From assembly GCF_014836715.1 (NCBI RefSeq), contig NZ_JACSQI010000005.1, forward strand, positions 1-64,000: a DNA stretch of 64,000 bases, given 5' to 3'. Positions 47,425-62,156 of the stretch are shown in pieces. The notes beneath the pieces are model-generated. The model worked only from the letters and a program-made list of their open reading frames with translations. It made no database searches and was not told where the DNA came from. Numbering within the stretch: the stretch's first letter is position 1; every line of letters starts with the position of its first letter. A program made the position numbers and the translations under genes. The DNA comes from Escherichia whittamii. Its GTDB lineage: Bacteria; Pseudomonadota; Gammaproteobacteria; Enterobacterales; Enterobacteriaceae.

Positions 47425-47453
47425 AAAAAAATGAGGCGCTATGTTAGCGCCTC
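47425..47453 (-). terminator. Terminator-like hairpin in the dusC leader
   Basis: On the minus strand GAGGCGCTA pairs with TAGCGCCTC over a 3-base loop (47433-47453), followed by A then seven T's, and only 12 bases separate it from the dusC ATG. It has the form of an intrinsic terminator, so either dusC is attenuated or the promoter lies in an unusual place. Confidence 0.7.
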
Positions 47454-47649
47454 CGGTCAGCGGATTAAAGGTCTGCCGAGTGAGATTACTGCAAAGCTAC
47501 AATCCCTCTCTATGCTTGATCTATGGCAAACACACTTGCTGTTGCGAAAAAGCAGATTTGCCTGAGTTCGCTGCTCACATCGTCATACCCAGGCGCGAAA
47601 AATAAGCGATGAATTCTTAATGTGATCGGTAGCACGTTTTACGAATTAA

Positions 47650-48776
<1,127 letters not shown>

Positions 48777-48803
48777 AATTTGCGATGCGTCGCGCATTTT
48801 CGA

Positions 48804-48846
48804 TGCAAGTTTCACGCGTTGCATGATTAATGAGATTCAGATCACA
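48804..48846 (+). promoter_or_regulatory. CRP and CytR-type sites upstream of cdd
   Basis: TGAGATTCAGATCACA at 48831-48846 is a good CRP half-site pair (TGAGA-N6-TCACA). Upstream, TGCAA and TTGCA at 48804-48823 form an inverted repeat like a CytR operator. cdd is known to be controlled by CRP and CytR. Confidence 0.7.
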
Positions 48847-48905
48847 TATAAAGCCATAACAGGTTCGTAAACTGTTATCCCATTACATGATTATGAGGCA
48901 ACGCC

Positions 48906-49887
<982 letters not shown>

Positions 49888-49890
49888 TTA

Positions 49891-50951
<1,061 letters not shown>

Positions 50952-51142
50952 TATCCCCCTCTCCAGTTAATTATTGAGAATAATTATTACTTCACCTGAT
51001 AAGCTGCGGATATCACATTCTTAACCGCAGCTATTTGTGAATCTTTTCACAGTTTAAATTTCCCCGCACGCTTAGCCTTCATATCAGTACATATATTTAC
51101 TAAACGCTCGCCTTAATTACCTATAGCATTAAGGAAGATCAC

Positions 51143-52381
51143 ATGCCGCAACAAAATTATCTGGATGAACTCACTCCGGCTTTTACGCCTTTACTGGCGA
51201 TTAAAGAAGCCTCTCGCTGTTTATTATGTCACGACGCGCCCTGTAGTCAGGCTTGTCCGGCACAAACCGATCCGGGAAAATTTATTCGCTCCATTTATTT
51301 TCGTAACTTTAAAGGTGCTGCCGAGACAATTCGCGAAAATAACGCGCTCGGTGCCGTTTGCGCCAGAGTATGCCCGACGGAAAAATTATGCCAGCGCGGT
51401 TGTACACGAGCCGGGGTCGACGACCCGATTGATATTGGTCGCTTACAGCGTTTTGTTACTGATTTCGAACAGCAAACCGGAATGGAAATTTATCAGCCCG
51501 GCAGTAAAACGCTCGGCAAAGTGGCGATTATTGGTGCAGGCCCCGCCGGATTACAAGCTAGTGTGACACTGACCAACCGGGGATACGACGTCACGATTTA
51601 TGAAAAAGAAGCACAGCCAGGTGGTTGGCTGCGTAACGGTATTCCGCAATTTCGTTTGCCGCAATCGGTGCTGGATGCAGAAATCGCCCGTATCGAAAAA
51701 ATGGGTGTGACCATTAAGTGCAATTACGAGATTGGTAAAACGCTCACGCTGGAACAATTGAAAGCAGAAAACCGAGCGGTACTGGTCACCGTGGGGTTAT
51801 CGAGCGGTTCTGGTCTGCCGCTGTTTGAACACAGCGACGTTGAAATAGCCGTCGATTTCTTGCAACGCGCGCGCCAGGCGCAAGGTGATATCAGCATCCC
51901 ACAGAGCGCATTAATTATTGGCGGCGGCGATGTCGCGATGGACGTTGCCAGCACGCTGAAAGTTCTTGGTTGTCAGGCGGTGACCTGTGTAGCGCGCGAA
52001 GAGTTAGATGCGTTTCCGGCAAGCAAGAAAGAGTTCACCAGCGCCCAGAAATTGGGTGTATCGATTATTGATGGCTTTACGCCAGTGGCAGTAGACAGCA
52101 ATAAAGTCACCTTTAAGCATGTTCGTTTACCAGGTGAACTAACGATGGCGGCGGACAAAATTATTCTCGCCGTAGGTCAACATGCCGAACTTGCTGCTTT
52201 TTCCGCACTGGAACCACAGCGTAACACCATCGAAACGCAAAATTACCAGACCTGCGACCCGCAACTGTTTGCCGCTGGCGATATTGTTGAGGGTGACAAA
52301 ACCGTAGTTTATGCCGTGAAGACCGGGAAAGAAGCCGCCGAGGCGATTCATCATTATTTAGAGGGGGCTTGCTCATGTTAA
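51143..52381 (+). CDS. preT: PreT, NAD-dependent dihydropyrimidine dehydrogenase subunit
   Basis: A 412-residue flavoprotein. N-terminal cysteines ([20 protein letters not shown]; residues 28-90) bind Fe-S clusters as in the glutamate synthase small subunit; the FAD site is [12 protein letters not shown] near residue 130 and the NAD site [11 protein letters not shown] near 255. Together with PreA it interconverts uracil/thymine and dihydropyrimidines using NADH. It overlaps preA by seven bases. Confidence 0.96.
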   Translation: MPQQNYLDELTPAFTPLLAIKEASRCLLCHDAPCSQACPAQTDPGKFIRSIYFRNFKGAAETIRENNALGAVCARVCPTEKLCQRGCTRAGVDDPIDIGRLQRFVTDFEQQTGMEIYQPGSKTLGKVAIIGAGPAGLQASVTLTNRGYDVTIYEKEAQPGGWLRNGIPQFRLPQSVLDAEIARIEKMGVTIKCNYEIGKTLTLEQLKAENRAVLVTVGLSSGSGLPLFEHSDVEIAVDFLQRARQAQGDISIPQSALIIGGGDVAMDVASTLKVLGCQAVTCVAREELDAFPASKKEFTSAQKLGVSIIDGFTPVAVDSNKVTFKHVRLPGELTMAADKIILAVGQHAELAAFSALEPQRNTIETQNYQTCDPQLFAAGDIVEGDKTVVYAVKTGKEAAEAIHHYLEGACSC

Positions 52382-53610
52382 CGAAAGATCTTTCTATTAC
52401 CTTTTGCGGCGTGAAGTTTCCCAACCCGTTCTGCCTCTCTTCTTCGCCGGTTGGCAATTGCTACGAGATGTGCGCCAAAGCCTACGACACAGGCTGGGGC
52501 GGAGTGGTATTTAAAACGATCGGTTTTTTTATCGCTAATGAAGTCTCGCCGCGTTTTGATCATCTGGTAAAAGAAGATACCGGATTTATTGGCTTCAAAA
52601 ATATGGAGCAGATTGCCGAGCATCCGCTGGAGGAGAATCTGGCTGCCCTGCGTCGACTGAAAGAAGATTACCCCGACAAAGTATTGATCGCCTCGATCAT
52701 GGGGGAAAATGAGCAACAGTGGGAAGATCTGGCGCGTCTGGTGCAAAAAGCTGGCGCCGATATGATCGAGTGTAACTTCTCCTGTCCGCAAATGACTTCC
52801 CATGCGATGGGGAGCGATGTCGGGCAAAGCCCGGAACTGGTAGAGAAATATTGTCGAGCGGTGAAACGTGGTTCTACGCTGCCAATGCTGGCGAAGATGA
52901 CGCCGAATATCGGTGATATGTGCGAAGTGGCGCTGGCGGCGAAACGCGGCGGCGCAGACGGCATTGCGGCGATTAACACCGTCAAATCCATCACCAATAT
53001 CGATCTTAATCAGAAAATCGGTATGCCGATCGTCAACGGTAAATCGAGTATTTCCGGTTATTCCGGTAAAGCGGTGAAACCGATCGCCCTGCGCTTTATT
53101 CAGCAAATGCGCACGCATCCAGAACTGCGCGATTTCCCGATCAGCGGTATCGGCGGTATTGAAACCTGGGAAGATGCAGCGGAGTTTTTATTGCTCGGCG
53201 CGGCAACGTTGCAGGTGACCACAGGCATTATGCAGTACGGTTATCGCATTGTGGAAGATATGACGAGCGGGTTGTCGCATTACCTTGCCGATCAGGGATT
53301 TGCCTCGTTGCAGGAAATGGTGGGGCTGGCGAATCATAATATTGTTCCGGCAGAAGATTTAGACCGCAGTTATATCGTCTATCCCAACATCAATCTCGAT
53401 AAATGTGTTGGCTGTGGGCGCTGTTATATTTCCTGTTACGACGGCGGTCATCAGGCAATGGAGTGGAATGAGAAAACGCGCACGCCACATTGTAATACCG
53501 AGAAATGCGTCGGTTGTTTGCTTTGCGGTCACGTCTGCCCGGTTGGTTGTATTGATCTTGGGGAAGTGAAGTTTAAAAAAGGTGAGAAAGAACATCCGGT
53601 AACGTTGTAG
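52375..53610 (+). CDS. preA: PreA, dihydropyrimidine dehydrogenase catalytic subunit
   Basis: A 411-residue subunit. A dihydroorotate dehydrogenase-like FMN barrel ([17 protein letters not shown] with the catalytic Cys; GGIETWEDA) is followed by a ferredoxin domain with two CxxCxxC motifs ([11 protein letters not shown] and [11 protein letters not shown], about 340-395). ATG at 52375 has GAGGGGG upstream and lies inside the preT end, giving translational coupling. Confidence 0.96.
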   Translation: MLTKDLSITFCGVKFPNPFCLSSSPVGNCYEMCAKAYDTGWGGVVFKTIGFFIANEVSPRFDHLVKEDTGFIGFKNMEQIAEHPLEENLAALRRLKEDYPDKVLIASIMGENEQQWEDLARLVQKAGADMIECNFSCPQMTSHAMGSDVGQSPELVEKYCRAVKRGSTLPMLAKMTPNIGDMCEVALAAKRGGADGIAAINTVKSITNIDLNQKIGMPIVNGKSSISGYSGKAVKPIALRFIQQMRTHPELRDFPISGIGGIETWEDAAEFLLLGAATLQVTTGIMQYGYRIVEDMTSGLSHYLADQGFASLQEMVGLANHNIVPAEDLDRSYIVYPNINLDKCVGCGRCYISCYDGGHQAMEWNEKTRTPHCNTEKCVGCLLCGHVCPVGCIDLGEVKFKKGEKEHPVTL

Positions 53611-53616
53611 AACCAG

Positions 53617-53749
<133 letters not shown>

Positions 53750-53761
53750 CCCGCCTTCACA

Positions 53762-54772
53762 TCACTTCTTACGCGCGTACTTCAGTGAATCCAGCGCCAC
53801 GGCGAAGATAATAATCGCCCCTTTGATGATGTACTGCCAGTACGGGTTTACGCCAATGTACGTCAGACCATAGTTGATGACCGTAAAGATAATGACCCCG
53901 GTCACCACGCCAATGACCGTCCCCACACCGCCGCTGAATGATACGCCGCCCACCACGCACGCCGCGATAGCATCCAGCTCATACATAAAGCCGAGGTTGT
54001 TGGTGGCAGAGCCGATACGTCCGGCTTCTAACATTCCGCCGAAGGCATAGAACACACCAGACAACGCATAGATCATCAGCAGGTTCAGTCCAACGTTGAC
54101 ACCAGAAACTTTCGCCGCTTCCGGGTTACCGCCAATTGCAAAAATGTTCTTACCGAAACGGGTTTTGTTCCACAGTACCCAGACGAACGCCACCGCAATC
54201 AGGGCGTAGAAGGTGATGTAAGAGAGCCGGAAACTCCCCAGCGCAATAAAGCCCTGGGCAAACGTGGAGAAACCACTGTCGAAACCAGAAATCGGCGACG
54301 CACCAACAAAGTCGTAATAGAGCGAGTTAATGCCGTAAACGATGATCATCGTGCCGAGAGTGGTTATGAACGGCGTCACGTTGAGATAAGCGATAATCAG
54401 GCCGTTGATCAAACCGATAACCGCGCCAATAGCACAGACAATCAGAATAACCAGCGCAATCGGCATAGTTGCCATTTCCGGGAATACTTTGTTGGCGTTA
54501 TCCATCGACTGCAATAACGTCGCCGCTACTACTGCCGCCAGCCCCACCTGGCGACCTGCAGAAAGGTCTGTCCCCTGGGTGACAATTAACCCTGCCACGC
54601 CGAGCGCGATAATAATACGCACCGATGACTGGGTAAGAATATTACTTAAGTTCAACAGACTTAAAAATGTTGGGTCCTGGAAAATTATAATGGCCAGCAA
54701 AACTAAAAGAACGACGTAAATACCGCCCTCTTTCAGGTAAGTAAGAAAACTTTTCTTATTTAACGCACTCAT
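53762..54772 (-). CDS. mglC: MglC, galactose/methyl-galactoside permease
   Basis: A 336-residue inner-membrane permease of the RbsC type with about ten helices; conserved LSAGRQVGLAAVVAA and VGGVSFSGGVGTVIGV motifs. It is the last gene of mglBAC, 15 bases after mglA. It carries D-galactose and methyl-galactosides across the membrane. Confidence 0.97.
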   Translation of the reverse strand: MSALNKKSFLTYLKEGGIYVVLLVLLAIIIFQDPTFLSLLNLSNILTQSSVRIIIALGVAGLIVTQGTDLSAGRQVGLAAVVAATLLQSMDNANKVFPEMATMPIALVILIVCAIGAVIGLINGLIIAYLNVTPFITTLGTMIIVYGINSLYYDFVGASPISGFDSGFSTFAQGFIALGSFRLSYITFYALIAVAFVWVLWNKTRFGKNIFAIGGNPEAAKVSGVNVGLNLLMIYALSGVFYAFGGMLEAGRIGSATNNLGFMYELDAIAACVVGGVSFSGGVGTVIGVVTGVIIFTVINYGLTYIGVNPYWQYIIKGAIIIFAVALDSLKYARKK

Positions 54773-54787
54773 GGGAAGCCCCTAATC

Positions 54788-56308
54788 TTAAAGGTGCAAA
54801 GACGCAAGACGCAGAATTTCGTTTTGCGTTGTTGTTTTTGTATCGACAATTCCGGAAACGAGGCCATTGCTCATCACCAGAATACGGTCTGTTATCCCTA
54901 ACAACTCTGGCATTTCAGAGGAGATAATAATAATCCCCTTGCCTTTCTTCGCCAGTTCGGCAATTAACTGATAAATTTCAAACTTCGCCCCGACATCAAT
55001 TCCGCGCGTTGGCTCGTCGAGCATTAATATTTCCGGTTGCGTGAGTAACCAGCGACCAATAATCACCTTTTGCTGATTACCACCGGAAAGCGAACCAATT
55101 TGTGTCCGATGACCTGGCGTTTTTACCCGCATCGAATCAATGACCCACTGGGTATCACTTTTCATCCGCGAATTATCCAGCAAGCCAACTTTGTTTTTGT
55201 AATTGCGAATATTGGAAATTAACGAGTTAAATCCGATATCCAGATAGGCATAAATTCCTGTTGAGCGGCGTTCTTCAGTTACCAACGCGAATCCGTGGTT
55301 AATGGCTTCGTTGGCGTTATGGTTATTGATCTTTTTGCCATGCAACGTAATGGTGCCAGCAGATTTCTCGCGAATGCCAAATAACGTCTCAACAATATCG
55401 GTACGTTTCGCCCCCACCAGCCCGGCAATACCGAGGATCTCCCCTTTATGCAGGTCAAACGAGACATCACGAATCGACGGCTGGCGCAGTGACGTCAGGT
55501 TACGCACTTCGAGGATCACTTCCCCCGGCTTGTTTTCTTTATCCGGGAAACGCTGGTTAAGAGAACGACCAACCATCATGGCAATGATCTTGTCCATCGT
55601 CAGCCCTTCCAGCGGTTCGGTCGCGATCCACTGACCGTCGCGCAATACGGTAACTTCATCACATAACTGGAAAATCTCTTCCATTTTATGCGAGATATAG
55701 ACAATACCGCAGCCGCGTTCCTTTAATTTACGAATAATAGTGAACAGATGATTAACCTCTTTTTCGGTTAACGAAGAAGTCGGTTCATCCATAATCACAA
55801 TTTTCGCGTTATAGGAAAACGCTTTAGCAATTTCGATCATCTGCATTTGCGAAACAGATAATGTCCCGACGCGCGCACGTGGATCGATATCAATTTCCAG
55901 TTCATCAAAAATCGCTTTCGTTTCGCGGTACATTTTGTCCTGATCGACAAACATGCCTTTGGTGGGATATCGCCCCAGCCACATGTTGTCCATGACCGAA
56001 CGTTGCAATACCAGGTTTAATTCCTGATGTACCATCGAAATACCGTTTTCCAGCGCTTCTTTGGCAGAGTGAAAATCGATTTCTTTACCCTGAAATAAAA
56101 TGGTGCCGGAATCTTTTTGATAGATACCGAACAGGCATTTTAATAATGTCGATTTTCCCGCACCATTCTCCCCCATTAAAGCATGGATGGAATGTGGCCG
56201 AACTTTTAAATTGACATTATCAAGAGCCTTCACACCGGGAAAGGACTTGTTGATACCGCTCATTTCCAACAAGTATTCACCTGATGACGGAGTCGTTGAG
56301 CTGACCAT
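54788..56308 (-). CDS. mglA: MglA, galactose transporter ATPase
   Basis: A 506-residue tandem ABC ATPase. The N-terminal domain has Walker [10 protein letters not shown] near 43-51 and MDEPTSSL; the C-terminal domain has a degenerate Walker A (GLVGAKRTD), signature LSGGNQQK and [13 protein letters not shown], as in RbsA-like proteins, where the second site is weak. It drives import by MglC with substrate from MglB. Confidence 0.97.
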   Translation of the reverse strand: MVSSTTPSSGEYLLEMSGINKSFPGVKALDNVNLKVRPHSIHALMGENGAGKSTLLKCLFGIYQKDSGTILFQGKEIDFHSAKEALENGISMVHQELNLVLQRSVMDNMWLGRYPTKGMFVDQDKMYRETKAIFDELEIDIDPRARVGTLSVSQMQMIEIAKAFSYNAKIVIMDEPTSSLTEKEVNHLFTIIRKLKERGCGIVYISHKMEEIFQLCDEVTVLRDGQWIATEPLEGLTMDKIIAMMVGRSLNQRFPDKENKPGEVILEVRNLTSLRQPSIRDVSFDLHKGEILGIAGLVGAKRTDIVETLFGIREKSAGTITLHGKKINNHNANEAINHGFALVTEERRSTGIYAYLDIGFNSLISNIRNYKNKVGLLDNSRMKSDTQWVIDSMRVKTPGHRTQIGSLSGGNQQKVIIGRWLLTQPEILMLDEPTRGIDVGAKFEIYQLIAELAKKGKGIIIISSEMPELLGITDRILVMSNGLVSGIVDTKTTTQNEILRLASLHL

Positions 56309-56337
56309 ATAATTTTACCTTGTTGGCCATACAATAA

Positions 56338-56360
56338 GGGCGCAATAAACTATTGCGCCC
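56338..56360 (-). other. Stable hairpin between mglB and mglA
   Basis: GGGCGCAATA and its complement TATTGCGCCC form a 10-bp stem with a 3-base loop, eight bases after the mglB stop. There is no U-tract, so it is better read as a 3' stabiliser or partial attenuator favouring MglB over MglA and MglC. Confidence 0.7.
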
Positions 56361-56368
56361 GTTCAGTC

Positions 56369-57367
56369 TTATTTCTTGCTGAATTCAGCCAGGTTATCTT
56401 TATCTACGCCAACATAAGGTACGCGCACCACTTTGTTGTCGATTTTCCAGTTGGTGCCGTCAGCGGCGCCCTTGCCATCGGCCAGGTTTTTCGCCAGATC
56501 AAAAGTCGCTTTCGCCTGGTTGTTGGCATCATTCAGCACGGTGCCAGCCAGCGCACCGGATTTCACCAGCGCCAGTGCTTCTGGCAACGCATCAACGCCA
56601 AACACCGGAATGCTGGACTTGTTGTGTGCTTTCAGCGCTTCAACCGCGCCCATTGCCATCGCATCGTTGTTAGCAATAACCACTTCGATTTTGTTGGCGT
56701 TCGGGCCAGACAGCCAGGCGTCCATCTTATCTTTCGCCTGAGCGGTGTCCCACATAGCGGTATCTAACTGTAACTGTTCAGTTTTGATGCCTTTGTCGTT
56801 CAGCTCTTTAATCACGTAAGTGGTACGTGCTTCTGCATCCGGATGGCCCGGCTCGCCTTTCAGCAGTACGAACTGAATCTGACCATCTTTGTTGAGATCC
56901 CAACCCTGATTCGCAGCCCAGTGTTTAGCAATCAGATCGCCCTGGATAATGCCGGACTCTTTGGAGTCAGTACCAACGTAGTAGGCTTTGTCGTAGCTAT
57001 CCAGCGCTTTACGGGAAGGTTCTTTATTGAAGAAAACCACCGGCACGTTTTGTCCGCGCGCTTTCTCAATCACCGTACCCGCAGCTGCCGGGTCAACCAG
57101 GTTGATTGCCAGGGCCTTCACCCCTTTCGCCAACAGCACATCAATCTGATCGTTCTGCTTGGACTGGTCATTCTGTGAATCATTCATCAGCAACTGGACG
57201 TCTGGTGCTGCTTTCGCATCCTGTTCGATAGCCTTACGCACCACAGACATAAAGTTATCGTCATATTTATAAATCGTCACACCAATACGGGTATCAGCAG
57301 CGTGTGCAGCGGCGCCGAATAACATGCTGGCCATCACAGCAGACAGGGTTAACACCTTCTTGTTCAT
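56369..57367 (-). CDS. mglB: MglB, periplasmic galactose/glucose-binding protein
   Basis: A 332-residue protein; signal peptide ends AAHA, mature [16 protein letters not shown]. It has the Ca-binding loop DLNKDGQIQ near residue 157 and sugar-binding segments (NNDAMAMGA). It feeds both the Mgl transporter and the chemoreceptor Trg. First gene of mglBAC. Confidence 0.97.
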   Translation of the reverse strand: MNKKVLTLSAVMASMLFGAAAHAADTRIGVTIYKYDDNFMSVVRKAIEQDAKAAPDVQLLMNDSQNDQSKQNDQIDVLLAKGVKALAINLVDPAAAGTVIEKARGQNVPVVFFNKEPSRKALDSYDKAYYVGTDSKESGIIQGDLIAKHWAANQGWDLNKDGQIQFVLLKGEPGHPDAEARTTYVIKELNDKGIKTEQLQLDTAMWDTAQAKDKMDAWLSGPNANKIEVVIANNDAMAMGAVEALKAHNKSSIPVFGVDALPEALALVKSGALAGTVLNDANNQAKATFDLAKNLADGKGAADGTNWKIDNKVVRVPYVGVDKDNLAEFSKK

Positions 57368-57591
57368 GGTATCTCCGGTTTTTCTTATGCAGGGTAGTAC
57401 TTGAGATAAATGCTTGGCGGGGCAGTATAGTTAATGAAGTGTTACTGAACGCCGAAGCTCACGTTTTAAAATTCGTTCTTCCATGCCCGGTAACGCTCCA
57501 TAAAACGGCTCTAATTGTTGTGATGACGCCATAACCTCGATAAAAGCGATTACTCACTGTTACATACAAGTTACAACGTTAAAACAGTGCA

Positions 57592-57652
57592 ATCATAGCT
57601 ACCACATTGTTAACATACTGTGAAACCACTCACAAATTGAAAGCGGTTACAT
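57592..57652 (-). promoter_or_regulatory. mglB promoter, CRP site and GalS/GalR operator
   Basis: On the minus strand the order is operator, CRP site, promoter. TTGAAAGCGGTTACAT (57637-57652) is a GalR/S-type operator; TGTGA-N6-TCACA (57619-57634) is a near-perfect CRP site; TATGAT (57597-57592) is the likely -10. A start near 57585 puts the CRP centre at about -41.5, a class II position. Confidence 0.85.
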
Positions 57653-57664
57653 CCTCTGATTTGC

Positions 57665-58687
57665 TCAGTTAGTGATCGCCGCCGCATTCTGGCGTATTGC
57701 GACAGAATGGCGACGCACTAACGTCGGCATAAAACAGTGGCTGGCACGCGGATCAATGTTGCCTGCTGCCCCCTGCAAGGCCAGTTCAGTGGCTAATTTT
57801 GCCATCGAAGCAATGGGGTAACGCACGGTCGTTAATTGCGGGTCGGTGTAACGAGCAATGGGGATATCATCGAAACCGATGATTGAGAGATGTAACGGAA
57901 TAGCAATGCCATTATCTTTTAATGCGGTCAGAGCGCCAGCAGCCATATTGTCGTTATAGGCAAATACAGCAGTAAGTTGTAGATTGCGTCCGAGTAGTTC
58001 AACCATCGCCGCCTCGCCGCCTGGCATATCCGGTGTACCTGTGCCAATCCAGCTTTCCGACGGAACAATATCCTGATCTTTCAGCGCGCTCATCCAGCCA
58101 GCTTTACGCATTGCGTCATCTTCAATGCTGTGGCTGGAAGAGAGATAGCCGATACGTTGATGGCCGTTATTCAGCAACATGCGCGTCGCCATTCTGGCGC
58201 CGCTGATATTATCCAGACAAACACAGCGATGGGCATAGCCTGGCACAACCCGATTGATGAGCACCATACCGGGAATGTTGTCCATAAATTGCGCCAGCTC
58301 GTCGTCACTTAACGCTTTTGAATGAACGATCAACGCGTTACAACGCTGGCGGATTAGCACTTCAATGGCGTGACGCTCTTTTTCCGCTTCATGATAGCTA
58401 TTGCCAATCAACACATATTTCTGATGTTGCTGGGCAACGAGATCGACGGCTTTAACCAATGCGCCAAAAAATGCATCTGAAACATCCATTACTACCACGC
58501 CGATGGTATCGCTCACCTGAGTTGCCAGCGCCTGTGCATTGGCATTTGGCCGATAATCCAACTCACTCACCGCTTTCATAACTGCTTCACGCGTGTCGGC
58601 ACTTACCAGCGTGCTGTTATTGAGCACCCGGGAAACCGTTGCCACAGAGACGCCAGCCTGACGCGCTACATCACGAATGGTGATCAT
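57665..58687 (-). CDS. galS: GalS, LacI-family repressor of mgl
   Basis: A 340-residue repressor: LacI-type helix-turn-helix at 1-46 ([20 protein letters not shown]), hinge, then a periplasmic-binding-like inducer domain. It represses mglBAC and itself with galactose as inducer. Start ATG at 58687; the upstream GTG frame was rejected. The protein ends AAAITN at a TGA; continuing past it the frame reads a residue pattern (Asn-Gln, then Met and TAA) like the K-12 tail, so a point mutation appears to have removed six residues. The inducer domain is complete, so function should be kept. Confidence 0.95.
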   Translation of the reverse strand: MITIRDVARQAGVSVATVSRVLNNSTLVSADTREAVMKAVSELDYRPNANAQALATQVSDTIGVVVMDVSDAFFGALVKAVDLVAQQHQKYVLIGNSYHEAEKERHAIEVLIRQRCNALIVHSKALSDDELAQFMDNIPGMVLINRVVPGYAHRCVCLDNISGARMATRMLLNNGHQRIGYLSSSHSIEDDAMRKAGWMSALKDQDIVPSESWIGTGTPDMPGGEAAMVELLGRNLQLTAVFAYNDNMAAGALTALKDNGIAIPLHLSIIGFDDIPIARYTDPQLTTVRYPIASMAKLATELALQGAAGNIDPRASHCFMPTLVRRHSVAIRQNAAAITN

Positions 58688-58763
58688 ATTCACTACCTGT
58701 TATGAGATTGCAGTAGATTACTGCTTGCTGGCGGCTATTTTGTCAGCACTGAATACAGGACTT

Positions 58764-58798
58764 CGTGAATCGAGTCACAGCAATGGAAACGGTTACAG
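58764..58798 (-). promoter_or_regulatory. galS control region: CRP site and operator
   Basis: CGTGA-N6-TCACA at 58764-58779 is a CRP-like site and ATGGAAACGGTTACAG at 58783-58798 a GalR/S operator, in the same order as at mglB. This supports autoregulation of galS. Confidence 0.8.
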
Positions 58799-58828
58799 TC
58801 ATTTTGTTAATGAATGTGATCCAGATCG

Positions 58829-59986
58829 TTATCTGGATGTTTTAGATAATGCGGGTCCGGCAGCACGCAAGGTTAACTGACGCCAGAGCCATTCCACCGG
58901 CCCCTGACGGAAGTAACGCAGCCAGATAACAGAGAAAAGCAGGTTCGCCAGCCATACCGGAGCCACAAACGCCAGCAACTCCAGACGGTCAAACTGCATA
59001 AACAAATCGAGGTGGTAAAACAGCGTGGTACAAATCAGCGTTTGCAATAGATAATTGGTTAGCGCCATCCTTCCGACGCAGGCGATTGCCACCACCAGCC
59101 TGAAGCGGCTTAATTGCGGCCAAAAGCCATAAAACAGCGACGCATAGCCAATTGCCTGAAACGGCGCGCTAAGTTCACGCGGCATTTGCAGTAAGAAGGC
59201 ACACCAGCGATACGCCCAGTCCAGCCGCCATTGCAGTGCGATGGCAGGAAGATTAATCAGCACACCAATTGCCACCAGCACAAAACCGGTACGCCGATAG
59301 TGTTGCAAGCTATACTGCCCTTTCAGCCAGCCGCTGCGCATCAGCGCCGCGCCAATTAACATCATCCCCGCCAGCTGCCAGCCGTACTGCGCGCCCAGCG
59401 CCAGCAAACTGTTGCCTACACCATCGGCGCGGTTACTGATCGCTTCAACACCGCCGTGAAGTTTCCAGTATTTTTCATACAAAATGGCCGACGCATCTGG
59501 CGTCCAGGCACGACTGGTCTGGCTGTCAGAAATCAACCCCAGCAACAGCAAAACGCCAATCCCCACCAGATACAGCATGACGCCTGTATTAAATAAACTT
59601 TTTACCGATGGCGCATCGCGCACCAGTCGCCAACTGATTAAGCCCACCAGCCCATAAGCCAGCAGAATATCGCCGTCCCAGAACAATAAACCGTGAATAA
59701 AGCCCAGCAAGACTAACAGTGTTAACCGCGACTGGATCCAGCGTCTGCCGCGCGGCAACAACATTTGCAGGCCCGCGCCAAACAGCAGCGCAAAAAGCGT
59801 GAGGAATTTTACCTGACCGATGAGATCCAAAAACGCCCAGGTCCAGGCGTCGGACGGAGTAATCGTGCCATACCAGGCGGGATTGAGATAAGCCGCCTTT
59901 GGTAAACCAAAGGCGCTGATGTTTAATAGCAGGATCCCCAGAATGGCGACGCCGCGAACAAAATCGAGCGTGACGTTGCGCTCCAT
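58829..59986 (-). CDS. yeiB: YeiB inner-membrane protein (DUF418)
   Basis: A 385-residue polytopic membrane protein with DUF418 at its C-terminal half and an N-terminal segment LDFVRGVAILGILLLN typical of this acyltransferase-like group. About nine to ten helices. It starts 16 bases after the folE stop and is probably cotranscribed. Function unknown. Confidence 0.93.
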   Translation of the reverse strand: MERNVTLDFVRGVAILGILLLNISAFGLPKAAYLNPAWYGTITPSDAWTWAFLDLIGQVKFLTLFALLFGAGLQMLLPRGRRWIQSRLTLLVLLGFIHGLLFWDGDILLAYGLVGLISWRLVRDAPSVKSLFNTGVMLYLVGIGVLLLLGLISDSQTSRAWTPDASAILYEKYWKLHGGVEAISNRADGVGNSLLALGAQYGWQLAGMMLIGAALMRSGWLKGQYSLQHYRRTGFVLVAIGVLINLPAIALQWRLDWAYRWCAFLLQMPRELSAPFQAIGYASLFYGFWPQLSRFRLVVAIACVGRMALTNYLLQTLICTTLFYHLDLFMQFDRLELLAFVAPVWLANLLFSVIWLRYFRQGPVEWLWRQLTLRAAGPALSKTSR

Positions 59987-60002
59987 GGTTCCTGCCTTTT
60001 AA

Positions 60003-60671
60003 TCAGTTGTGATGACGCACAGCACGCAGAAACTCGTGGCGCGTATTCTGACTGGATTTGAACAAACCACCGAGGGAAGTCGTTGTCGTAGCGCTGGTTG
60101 CATCGCGGATGCCACGCGCTTTCACGCAGTAATGCACTGCGTCGATGGAGACAGCCACGTTATTGGTACCCAGCAGCGTTTGTAGCGCAATGAGGATTTG
60201 TTGGGTCAGACGTTCCTGCACCTGCGGGCGCTGGGCAAAGAACTGCACGATGCGATTAATTTTCGACAGGCCAATCACCGAATCTTTCGGGATATAGGCT
60301 ACCGTCGCTTTACCATCAATAGTGACAAAATGGTGCTCGCAGGTGCTGGTCAGAGTGATATCGCGCACGGTGACCATTTCATCGACCTTCATTTTATTCT
60401 CAATGAGGGTGATTTTCGGGAAGTTGGCGTAATCCAGACCGGAGAAAATTTCATCGACATACATTTTGGCGATGCGATGCGGCGTTTCCATCAAACTGTC
60501 ATCGGCCAGGTCGAGATTCAATAGCTGCATGATTTCGGTCATATGACCGGCGATAAGGCTTTTGCGCGTTTCGTTATCCATTTCATGCACGGGCGGGCGT
60601 AGCGGTGTTTCCAGTCCTCGCGCAACCAACGCTTCATGAACCAGGGCCGCTTCTTTACTGAGTGATGGCAT
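60003..60671 (-). CDS. folE: GTP cyclohydrolase I
   Basis: A 222-residue enzyme converting GTP to 7,8-dihydroneopterin triphosphate, the first step of folate synthesis. Zinc and active-site motifs are visible: [21 protein letters not shown] (long conserved stretch near residue 108; only part listed), [15 protein letters not shown] and HYCVKARG. It is the first gene of folE-yeiB. Confidence 0.97.
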
Positions 60672-60895
60672 TTATGTTTTCTCCTGCAGGTGTGACGCCT
60701 CCGCCCTACGTGGGGGCAAAGTTATTAAGCTGATTAGCAGCCTGATTATTGTGCGTGAGGTGACGCACATAATCCAGTATTCACAGCGATAATTATTGTA
60801 ATTGCCGCTGCCTTTCAGCCGTAAATGTTAAAACATCGTTATGCATATGCGGAAGTGAAAGTTACTCACAACGCATTGAATAAACGGTATGATGA

Positions 60896-61765
<870 letters not shown>

Positions 61766-62155
61766 TCACCAGTAAAGGGTATTTTCCAGCGCCGCACTAA
61801 AATTACGGTCATCTGCGTGCGGGGCTGGAGACTTCTGGTTTAAATCCGTCAGTTGCTGGCGCACCTGTAGCCGCCCTGCCCCTTCGCCGCTGGAAGCATT
61901 TTCGTTGAAGTTACGCATTTCTGCTTCGAACAATATGGCATCGAGATTTTGCAATTTATTAAGTGCGCGCAGAAGAGAAATGAGGGTATCAAGATTTAAA
62001 CTTCCCCCCTTTTCAATCCGCTTTATCGTCGCAATACCCACCAATGCGCGATCGGCTAACTGCTGCTGGGTCAATGATAATGAGATCCGCGTTTCTTTAA
62101 TGCGTGCGCATAGCGATAAAATAATTTCGTTATTATTCATTGTGTTATATTTCAT
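61766..62155 (-). CDS. XRE-family helix-turn-helix regulator
   Basis: A 129-residue protein with an N-terminal XRE helix-turn-helix (about residues 12-65: ARIKETRISLSLTQQQLADR, then ALVGIATIKRIEKG), similar to HipB-type regulators, and a polar C-terminal tail ending ALENTLYW. ATG at 62155 has AAGGAT upstream and lies one base after the stop of the serine-dehydratase-like gene, so the two form an operon. It probably controls the divergent region 63531-63720. Absent from this site in K-12 as I recall it. Confidence 0.8.
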   Translation of the reverse strand: MKYNTMNNNEIILSLCARIKETRISLSLTQQQLADRALVGIATIKRIEKGGSLNLDTLISLLRALNKLQNLDAILFEAEMRNFNENASSGEGAGRLQVRQQLTDLNQKSPAPHADDRNFSAALENTLYW

Positions 62156-62156
62156 A

